A DNA stretch of 64,000 bases. Source: Hofstenia miamia (lineage: Eukaryota; Xenacoelomorpha; Acoela). Shown piece by piece: positions 13,101 to 24,924 of the stretch. A model generated the notes under the pieces. That model had not been told where the DNA came from. It ran no database searches and saw nothing but the letters and a program-made list of their open reading frames with translations. The stretch is taken from assembly GCA_004352715.1 (NCBI GenBank), contig SCFE01000003.1, forward strand, positions 1,529,881-1,593,880, written 5' to 3'. Positions within the stretch are counted from its first letter, which is position 1. Every line of letters starts with the position of its first letter. The position numbers and the translations under genes are program-made.

Positions 13101-16100
13101 TCAATGCAGCTGCTCTAAATTTAAGTGTAGAAGCCTTAACCCTTATCAGGACGCGTGAATATTTAACCCCAAAGGGACATGTGACCACAATTTGTGGTCA
13201 ATGCGAAAATTTGCATATAATATCAAATTAAGAAAATATTTGATTATTCTTTGGAAACCATTTGATTAAAGAGGCTACATTAGATTAACTGGCTTTTTGA
13301 ATTGAAAAGTAAATCTTACAGGATGTTCCATACAAAGCTGCAAACGTAAACGAGGATTAAAATTTCGATTTTTTAATTGTAATTTTTAAGTTAATTCGCT
13401 ATTTTTCGAAAGTTAATTCAAGCNTATCAGGACGCGTGAATATTTAACCCCAAAGGGACATGTGGCCACAATTTGTGGTCAATGCGAAAATTTGCATATA
13501 ATATCAAATTAAGAAAATATTTGATTAAAGAGGCTACATTAGATTAACTGGCTTTTTGAATTGAAAAGTAAATCTTACAGGATGTTCCATACAAAGCTGC
13601 AAACGTAAACGAGGATTAAAATTTCGATTTTTTAATTGTAATTTTTAAGTTAATTCGCTATTTTTCGAAAGTTAATTCAAGCCTATGAGATTTTACTCTT
13701 AGTTAAATCGTTTTTAATTGCATAATCAAAATTAAATGGTGTTTCCTACATAACTATTGAATAGTCAAGTCTAATTGAAAAATGAAAACACATGACTTTG
13801 TATTTGAACTGACTGCAAAAAGTCTGGAAACTACAATCGCTACACTTATAGACCTTCTTTATAATATAATGGTCAGGATAACAACTCATTCCCCATTCGC
13901 TGCATCTAGATCTGGAACTTTTGCATTATTTCTTACAGGGCTTAAAATTGTAAGAAATGGTGAAACTGTGCTCCACCTGGGAGATATGCACATCGATAGC
14001 ACCTGCGCATGCCTTTGAATCTTGTGGGGTTCTTTCTGTAACTTCTCTGTCCAGATTGTTAGCAGTTGCTAAGTGGATGGGCAAATTTTAATTGTGATTG
14101 AAATGCAACATTAAAATATGAGTTTTTAAATAGAAATTGAGAGGAACACAACTACCACATTTTGTTGACACGGTCCTGAATCGAAGATTTGATATTTAAA
14201 TCAGCTCATTTTGCAAAACAAAGTGATATCTATGATATCTTCTCTTCCCATACATAGCTGTAAACACAAATTCGCACGACATAGGTAGGATTATGATTCA
14301 AAGCAAATACCTAATGCTGTATGTTTCAATAAACTGCTGTCAAACACATTTTGTGGTCACATGTCCTGATAAGGGTTACGAGCATGGGCACTAACCTTGC
14401 AGACTGATGTGTAGTAGGGGTCCACTCAATATTACCGAGACCGTAGTAGTTGCTATTTATTGGTAATGGTGCCCTGTTCTTTAAGTAAGCGTAACGTTCC
14501 CTAAAAAATTGAATATATGGAAGCTGGTTTCATAAACAAATGTTTAGACTCACCACCAATCCGTAACCCAATTTGCAGTAAAGTAGGATCTGAAGCTAAG
14601 AATTCTTTGTAAATGAACACCGGGTCCTTTATCTACAAAATCAGAGGACATATTCAACGCCTTTTGATATTCTTCAGGCGGTAGTAACGGCTCCACTGAC
14701 GCCAAGAATCCATCAATTGAATCCTTGAGAGCAGGGACTGGTAGATTCGGCAAGCATCGCTGAAATGAATAAGTTGATGGACGGTAACCTTGATAAATGT
14801 AGAGAAATGAGCCCCACACTCTAGTGAAAAGTGATGGATTGCGGGGTGGTTCATCTAAATTAAGTGTAACTTAAAATAACAACACATGCCAATACATAGC
14901 CACCGCTTATACCCCAGAAGAACTTTGAGAATTGATTGACGAACTTGAGTTAGAACAATAAAAAATCCAACGCTGTCGACACAAGCGGCGAAGATCTCTT
15001 GCAAAGTTTTGGGAATGTCTAAATACATGATTTACATCTCATGAAATAGTACATTGAATATCTGAGTGTACTTAGACTAAGTTAAGAACAATACAAAATC
15101 CGAACACAGCTACGGTTAGACTACGTGATTGGTAGCAAGAAAAATTACGAAACACGTCACATCGCTGATTATCTCGGTGGTTAGACGTGCGATTTTATCA
15201 AAATGTGACATATTACGCGTGATCAATCACATAGTCTAATCGTAGCCTATTGAAAAACATGTGGTTTGGGAACAGTTCTTAAACCATATCAATCAATGTT
15301 TTAAAACACATACTAGAAAAATATTTGGTCTCAACATGCAAATAGATTTCAATAATTACTTCTGGACTTTTTAGAATATGAAATTCCTTAAGTGTATAAT
15401 ACATTTCAAAATAAAAGTAGATAAACCAGATAAAATTATATTCTGGCTACAAACTGCTGGCAGTATTTTGAAAAAACTAAAATACGAGGTGCACTTGAAA
15501 ATTAACGAGACTGTGTACTGCGCCAGAAACATGTGCAATACGAATGTAAAGTTTACTTTACAAGGTATTGCATTTCTTCTGCTGCATGCAGTTGCAATTT
15601 CAGAGTTTAATGACAATCCTACACTTTTTCACACATTCTTTTTGGTCGTTTCTTTTGAGGTAACATGAGCTGAAATTTCAAGTTTAATTTCGAAAATCCC
15701 AACAGTGACTCTCACTATACTCCCGCAGATCTATAGAAATGAAACAATATCAGCAAGTAGCGTTTTCATATGGCGCAAAAGTTTTAAGAAAGACAAAATT
15801 TTGAAGATGACTCAAGCAGCTGTCTCTTATACACATCCAAAGCTGAAAAAAGCATTGAGAGAGTGAAGCAAAAGGTGCGAAGAGATCACCACTTGACTGC
15901 AAGAATGATTTTGATCAGGGTGAGGATATCAAATCATTGTAGAATGAGAAAACATGCCTGCTTCATCTGGACAATACCCCATCGATCAACACATCAACAG
16001 GCTGAGCACGCGTGAGTTCACTGCGAAAAAAAACATTGCAGTTATTATTTTTGCTTCCGAAACACAAAAGAACCATTGAAAGAACTAGATTCGAAAGCAT

Positions 16101-19100
16101 AAAAGACTAAAAAATGCTATGACGAAGGAGGTCCGAGGAATCTTCAGTAAACCTTTGTGTGGAAGCACGACATAGGAGTTTATATTTATCATTTGAAAAT
16201 AACAGTTTTGTGAACAGTCTCGTTATTTTTCAAACACACCTCTAGATATATCTGGAAATTTTGCCGCGAATTTTTGCCCTTTAATTTTCAGCCAATGCAA
16301 TGGCTAGGAAACTGTCGAAATATTCTATTTTTGGACATATAGCAGCTTAAAACAAGGACGTAGGCGCGGGCATTGCCTGGCCGTAAAACCCACACTGACC
16401 CTCCCAAAAAGTAACATCCTTAATTTAAACCTAGAAAACCCTATTTCTATAAATTATCAATTGAAGATATACATGTACATTAAACCATTGCTTTCGTATA
16501 TTCTTTTCATTTATTATTATATAATCCTGAATTTACAACAAAAACTGTCCCCAATTTTTGTTTGGCTGCCCGCTTTATAATTCCTGGCTTAAAACAATAT
16601 TATTTTCACATTATTGCAATACTGTTTGTAAAAAATAGTTTAAATTCTCGCAGTAAAGTATGGAGCGTATTTGCTAATTGCACGCGCGTCGCCGGTTGGC
16701 CAACCAAGTCTACTTAAGAAGGATTAACTGAAATCGCCGGTTGGAATGAATTAGTTAATTCAAACTCGCGTAGCCGGTTGGCCAACTGTATTTGTTAATA
16801 TACACTCGTAGTGCCCGCGGATTTCATTAGCTAATTCAATGCTAGTGGCCAACCGACCAATAATATAGTCGTACTCAAACTTTTGGAATTGAATTCTAGT
16901 TACTCAGAGCGAGTTCGAATATTTACGATTCAAGCTCGACTATTTTTTTGGAAGAATAGGCCTATTCCGAATTCGTTCACTATTTTTTCAAATTTCCTAG
17001 TTTGTTTCGCTAAACATATTTATTTGCAGTTGATAAAGCAAGTGAAATTTAAAATGATTTATTTTTATTCGAGTCTGAGTAAAAGTATTACTGAATTCTT
17101 TTCAGAGTTTTTTTGATGAAGTTTTGCGAATTAATGCGAGTTGGAGTTTTTAAAGTCTGTGAATGGAGTTTACAGGATCCAAACTATGGTTGAGAAAATG
17201 CATTCACTTTTCTCCTGTTCAACATAACTACAGTGTCTCATGCAAAACATTTCAAAAACATTGGATGAAGAGTTTCGGAAAATTGGAAGAATATTTACTG
17301 TCAGGTGGGTGGCATCATCTGCTAGAGCAGTGAATACTTTCTGGAATGACTATGGAGCTTTGTGCAAATTGTATAAGAAGCTGTCGACAGATACTACAAA
17401 AAAAGCTGCAGACCGGACAACGTATAAAGGGATGTTTGATAAACTCACAACAACCCAATTTGTTGAAGATGTTGTTGTTTTGAAAGACTGTCTTTCACAG
17501 TTGAAACTGCTTTCTGAAGCACTTCAGAAAGGAAATATGACAATGGGGCAGGCATACCAGCATTTTCAATGGGCTATGGGCGGACTTTCTCAAATTAAAG
17601 CAGCGGTTTCAAAGGGTGGTTACACATTTGCTAATGTAGCAATGTGCCAGCATTGAAAGGAGTTAGTCTTCACCAATACCATTCATGTGCTTATGAGGGC
17701 TTCAATCACAAACAATTCTTGCAAGCGCTCATGGATAACATGTCGCAGCGATTCTCATGTGAAGATAATGTGGGCGTACTGAAAGAGCTATCTGTTGGGG
17801 ATAACTCCAAGTTGCTAGACCAGCCAACTCCATGGCTGGAAGGAGAAGACTTTGTAGAAAACCTGTGCGCACGGTTTAGTTTCGATTCATCTTGAATGAA
17901 AAATTCAAACATTGTTTCAAGAAATTCAATATCATCTGCTGAGGCTGAACGTGGATTTTCAAGGATGAACATAATTTTAAACGAACTGCACAGCTGCATG
18001 GATATACCAAACCTTTCTTCGCTGATGTTTATCAGTATTAATGGTCCGCCTCCATCGCTGTGGAATGCAGATGACTCCATAACCAACTGGCTCCTTAACC
18101 ATCGTTCAGCCATGGAGTCACAGTCCCGCAAGCGCCGTCCACAATTAACAACCTTAAANTAACGCGAAAATCGCACTTGCTGAAATTTGAAGTGGCTTGC
18201 TCTTTTATAAAATTGATTTATTTGTTCCAATTATTTGCCATTAGAAATTTGAATCATGAATTCTTAAAATTTTGATTGATATTTAGTTAAGAACCAACTC
18301 ATTAAGTATGCCTCATGCATAACTTGCCTCATACATAATCTACACACATATTATTAGAATTTTAAGCGGAGAGATGAAAGTAAAATATAAATATATAAAA
18401 TAAAATGCAATACTTCAGCTAGTGTACTTACTGTACTGCTTTATTGGATTTACGAAAATTTTAAATGTCTGTTACCAATTAAAAATACAGGCAAGCATAC
18501 AAAGACTCGATCGTGAAGTTTACAATTATAATTACGGCTAAATCATTTGGAATGGTTGGCGCGAGCGTCAAAAGCAAATAGAATTTAAGAGTGGTGAATT
18601 AACTAATACAGTCGGAATTATTTGGTCGCCGTTTGCGTGCATTAGCAAACACACCCATTATAAGAAAAGTGATAGCAACAAGTTTTTCTTAAATACAGTA
18701 AAACCTCTCTAAATTAGCACTCTCTAACTTAGACACCCCAGTAAGTTAGACAATATTAGTGTGTACGCGCCGGAGACCATAGTGACGTGCCCCTGTAACT
18801 TAGACTCTCTCTAACTTAGACACCTCGCTAAGTTAGACACATATTGAGTGAACCGAGCACCATTTTTAACCTCGCTTACTTAGACGGACATGGGTCTCCG
18901 TGTCGTTTATTTTTCTGGTGTCTTATTTACAATTCGCTTTTAGGTACATTTTACATGTCTTTGTCTAAACCGGTTAATCGCCAGAAACAGATCGAACTCA
19001 CTATCCATCAAAAGAAAGCCGTGCTCGACAAGTTGGACCGCAATGTCAGTGTCTCCAATTTAACTGAAGAATATGGAGTGTCCAGGGCGACTGTGTATAA

Positions 19101-22100
19101 CATCAAAAAACAACGTGAGAAGATTGACGAAGCGTATGAGCGAAATATTGGGTCGAAGCGCCGGAGACTTAAGGGCTCTGAAAGTGAAATAAACGCTAAA
19201 TGCTATGAGTGGTTTGCAATGTGTCGCTCGAAGCAGATTACTGTATCCGGTCCTATGCTGCAAGCAGCCGCTCTAAAGATTGCAAAAGAATTTGATCCTG
19301 AGACATCGTTTGTTGCTTCAAATGGGTGGCTACAAAGGTTCAGAGAGCGCCACAACATTCGCTTCCGTGAACTGTGTGGTGAATCAGCCAGTGTTGATGA
19401 AGGTGTATGTGCTGACTGGATTGACAAACTACCAACTCTAACTCAAGGTTACGAACTAAATAACATCTTTAATTGCGACGAAACGGCCCTTTTCTTGCGG
19501 CAGCTTCCATCTAAGTCACTGGTTGCTAAGGGTGAGTCTTGTCATGGAGGTAAACTAAGCAAAGAACGGGTGACGATATTGTTTTGTTGTAGTGCAACTG
19601 GCGAGAAAATGAAGCCACTTGTTATTGGCAAAGCCAAACGACCTCGTGCCTTTCATAGGGCGAATGTCAAAGAAGATCATCTTCCAGTTTATTGGCGCTA
19701 CAGCAAAAAGGCGTGGATGACTCGTGATATCTTCTTCAAATGGCTTTCTACAATTAACCGCAAGTTTAAGTTAGAGAAGCGAAAAGTGCTTTTGATAATG
19801 GATAATGTATTTGCTCATCATACTGATATGCCAACAGAGTTTTCGCATTTGAACGTAATTTTCTTGCCGCCAAACACTACCAGCAAAATTCAGCCGCTCG
19901 ACTTGGGCATCATTCGTTCCTTCAAGCACCAGTATCGCAAACACCTTCTAACATACATGGTAACCATTGCGGAAACGGTATCTAGCGCTAATGAGTTTAT
20001 TTCTTCGTTGACCATTCTTGATTGCATTCGATGGATCGATATTGCTTGGAAGCGCGTGTCGACTAAAACTATTGAAAGGTGCTTCAACCACGGCGGCATC
20101 CGTCCAACTCATCGTGATGAAGCACTTGAAGACCAACCAGTAGCCGAGGAGGAACCAACTGAAAATATTTTTGCTATTTTACAAGCAGCACCAGCTTGGC
20201 TTGAGTGCCCGAATTTTGAGGAGTTCGGCTCTTTTGATGACGACGTTCCTACAGAAGCAGGTTCTGGCGATGTTCCTGATGACGTCTTAGCTACGGTTCT
20301 CTCTTCGGAGGTCGACGACGATAATGCAGGAATTGGAAACGAGGCAGATGAGGATATTGCAGATAATGAAATTACTATTGTTTATCCAATTCCATCTAAA
20401 AGGGAAATGACAACAATGTTTGGGAGCTTGCGGGCTCTCGCAGATAATCTTGATTCCAATATCGGTCAAGAACTTTTTGACATTGAATCTAAACTGCAGG
20501 CGCTGTCCCTTGAAAAAAAGGTCAAGACAGCTCGCCAGACTACCATTGAAGACTTCTTTGGCCCTACACATTAACTAATCGATTTTTAAATGTTTTTTTT
20601 ATGTTTTGATTGTTTTTCTTTGTTTTTGTTCCACGCCTTTGTTACTTGGCAGTTAGACATCTTGATATGTACAAGTGTGTGAACCCTAGGATTAAAAATT
20701 AGGGGAAATTGGGACAATGGGTGAAGAATACTGTAACAACTCACTAACTTAGACACCCCGCTAACTTAGACAATTCACTAGCTAACGTCGAGTGTCTAAG
20801 TTAGAGAGGTTTTACTGTATATGGTCACTTGCCAATTTTTAAAAACTACAATGTCATACTTCAAAATGATATCAATGCCAATTGATCATGCTTGAACTAG
20901 AGACTAAAAAACTAAAAAAACCAGTTTAGAATTGAAGAGTTCAATAGAAGATAAAAATATGTGTTTATTAAATTTTTAATACCGCATATCAGCAATTGAA
21001 TCTAATGATAAATATATACCATCTTTATAGGGGAGAATTTCAGATGGCTTTAATAAAATCTCGCGCAGGCAGTTTAAGGAAGGATATGATTTTTGTCGAA
21101 TTAGAATAAAGGAAACGCCACCGGCGACCGCAAGATTCAATGGAGAAGAAGGCCAAACATTATTTCGTATTGAATTCCTAAAATACAATGGGCGACTGAA
21201 GATCAAATTACTTTTGATCTGGAATTCATTAATGTATAATAACTGAGAAATCGCTAGTACACATTGTAAAAATTAATTGAATATTGATTTAGTGATGCAT
21301 TTACATCGAGGCTTTCTGTAGTCGTTATAGCAGTGTTTATTCAATAATTATGTTAGTAAACAATGATAAAGCGGTAAACGCATTTGTTATCTTATATCAA
21401 TACTTCCTGTCGGAATTCCTGATATTAAACATTTGAAAAAATTAAATAAATGTTATTTTTAAAACAAATCCCTGCAAGTTAGCACTGAATGGAATCAACA
21501 TCAGTGTGTGAAACTGACAGTCTAGACAACTGGAAAGAGTCGTAGTTTAAGTGAAAAACAAGGTCATGCGGTTATGAGTAAATTAGGCGGGAGAATCGTG
21601 CATTTAATCCTATTGTCAATTGCGTCGTCACCACTCCTTTAGTCCTTTAAATTACCCCTTTTTGTATCAAACTAAATTTTCTAGTGAAATAAAATAAAAT
21701 GTTTGCAAGCATAAAGGGACCGTCAATAAATAACAAGTTATTGCATTCTGACCTATCATTGGATCTTCTTTATCCTTTCTGTTTCGATTTGATATATTGA
21801 TGTCCCTAATTGTTTTTTGTTTTCAAATGGAAACGACAAATAAAAATAGTGCTTCCACTTTTAGATAGAATTAAATATTACATTTTATACCTTGAAGGAG
21901 GATTCAGGAAGGGGCGGATAAGAGGGAATAGTCAGAGAGTAAACAATGGCATCGCTCAATCATATCAGATCAAATATAAAATATTTGATAAATACGGGGG
22001 CGCAAGGCGCTTTGGGTGTTTTTTAGTTAGCATTTGCATAGGTCAATATAAATCCTTCAGTAATTTTCGGTAAATTTTTTGACCGGAGGCTTAAAACGCA

Positions 22101-24888
22101 ATTCTGAGGGCCTACCCCAAAAATAGAGGCAAAAATAAATTTTTTAATTTCATATTTTAGAATAATGTTTAGTATATCATTGGAAAGCTGATTACATTAA
22201 AATTTGAAATTAGACCGAAATTGGAGTTATAAGGGAAAATGTATCACTAAAATCGTAAAAAAATCAGCTGTAATCCGACAAAAAGATCGCTGTGACCATA
22301 CCGAACCTTATATTTTTATAAAAAGCCTCTTAAATCGAGTGTAAGACTAAGAAACTAAAAGTCAAGAATAATGAAGAAATTGATCAAACTTCCTTATTTT
22401 CATGAAATTTCCCTTTTTCAAATTTAAATCCGCCAAATAATATTTTCTTTTTGATAAAGACAACCTTTGTTAATACTAATAAATAGTTTCATAAAAAATT
22501 GTAAGTAAAACATCTCAATTTATAGCAAAATTAATAAAGATTTAATTATTATTCAAATTGCAATACTGTTGTCTGCTGAAATCAAATTTTTTCAAACCTT
22601 AGAATTTCCTAGGAATTTTTCTCAAACTAACCAAATTATTCCCTTCTTATCGGGATAAAACAAAAAAAGTTTTTCTAATTGTAACCGGTAAAACTACCCG
22701 TATTCCTTGGAATTTTCTAACTGCCCCGGCCAGCCGGTTCCATCTCTTGTTAGGATAATGGCCTTAAATCAAAATGCCATGGAAATAAACAAAATAATTG
22801 TTGCCATTTATGGCACACAAGGACTATAGCGATTAAGTAACCTCCTGAGTGCTTTTAATATTTTTCATATTTGTATATGAATAAAGACAATACAAGTTCA
22901 TCACTGACAGGAATCATACGATATAACTTAGTTGCTGCTGTGATGCACCTGGTGCAGTAATTGAAACAGAATTGCCTATATAAAATTTATGTATCAAGAA
23001 AAGCCTGCTTGAATCTGAACGCACACCTTAACCTTAAACAACAGAGGAATTTTTGAAATTGTTAATGGTTCTCGAAACGCTTATGACATTAAAGACATAC
23101 AAAATGTAAATATATCACAAGATAGAGGAGAGTCTTCTCTTTCATTTTCGCATTTAAGCCCCGGTGTCCCATGCATATAGATCAATCTAACGCGATGCTG
23201 AACAAACATTATTCGATGATAGAATTGCAGTTTTAAATAACATTGCAGCCATAGGTGTTTATTATATTAGGATATTTTTACTGCCTATTACGACAACCAA
23301 CAAATAACTAACAAATTAATCTTTAAAAAATCAACAACAAATTGAAGATTGAACATAACGCTATTCTAAAGTACTTTACAATTATTAAACAAACATGCTT
23401 ACAATGAAAAATAATTTTAATATAAATATTCCAAAATTATATTTTTCAAGGTGAGCTTAATAACCAGTTATTTCGGGTGAATAATAGCTCTACTTAAAGT
23501 CATATAACTAGAAGGAAGTAGACAATCACACTGCTTCTTGAGCACACATTTGGAAGGGTAAATTTCTAACCTTAACAGTCTAATGCAGTCATGTTAGTAA
23601 TTTTGTGTTGGCGTTCCTATGGCAACACTTTCAAGTTTGCAAGCGCTGTTTTGACATAGAAATTCTTTAGAAAAAAATACTATTGAAATTAGCGTATTGG
23701 ACCATGCTAATACCCGGTGGAACAATCTTCGGCAATTGTTGCATATTACTAAACTCGAATTGCCTCCCCACTAAACTCGAATTTTCAGAAAAAAACTTCC
23801 TAAATTTTATAATTTAAACATTAAAAGTTCTCTTACTTAAAATACTGGGCAGTAAATGTAATTTGCCCCCTAACCAAAATTTGTACCAATAATGCTTACC
23901 TACTTATCGAAACAGAACAGGGGTAGGCTAATCAGTGTATGTACAATCAACCTCCGATTATCTGCAACATCGGGGTTCAATATATATCCGGTGGTAAGTT
24001 AGTTGAAAAATTTATGATATCTTGCCATTTGAAGTGGCAAAAACTTGGCGTAGCCAGAAGGCGGTGGATAATTTTCGGTATGATCCTGTCATAAACACCA
24101 AAAAATAGTGATAAAGTTCCCAAGCTAATGGTAGATGAATTGAATGCTTCTATCTAATAGGCATAATTAATCAAACAAAATTCACAAAATTGGCATGCGA
24201 AGCATGTAATTTTATGGTCAGGTGGATGTGAACACATGAACAAATGCGAGGCAGTATCAAATGCATTTCTGCTTCTTTCACTCAAATCACCGAGAAATTA
24301 TATATTTGATGAAAGGTCACACTCATATACAGGTGGATAATGTACACTAATTGATTGAACGTTCCAAAGTACTTCCTAAATTTAAACCTTTGGACTATGA
24401 CGTGGAACTTTTAATATTCGATATTTTAAGTCAATCTGACTCAACAATAGCTCTTATGTCTACCAAAGCGGCACAGTTTACTTCAAGCTTCGGAGATGAC
24501 CCACTGATTTAGAATAAATAAATAAAATCAACGTTTGGAAGGTTCAACTGATTAAAATTTACACTGGACAGTTGCCTATAATAAAAAATTCAATTTTCAA
24601 GATAGTAAAAAAATTATGCTGGTGTACTATCATAACTATGCTGATCACTGGCTCATTTGGAAAATAGATTTATGGAAGTGCAAATAGGAATTTATAGTAT
24701 CAATTACAACGCAATTTATACTGCAAGCACTGTTAATAAATAATTGATAAAAACACCTAAATCAGATTAAACCTAATCTAGAAGTATATATTTAATTAGA
24801 ATATAACTAAAACAAAGTGGGTTTTAATGTTCTGTCATATCGACTTAGATTGTTGATAATATTAAATAAGTTTCCAGGAAAACATTAC

Positions 24889-24924
<36 letters not shown>

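Noticed and set aside
15371-15668. Overlapping 81- and 96-codon frames on opposite strands
   Set aside because: No family resemblance, AT-rich, inside a CPT1 intron; treated as chance.
17706-18230. 174-codon minus-strand frame
   Set aside because: Antisense shadow of the hAT transposase remnant.
18844-18954. 37-residue N-terminal extension of the Tigger transposase
   Set aside because: It begins at TTG, lies in the terminal repeat region and has no counterpart in pogo/Tigger proteins; the ATG at 18955 is preferred.
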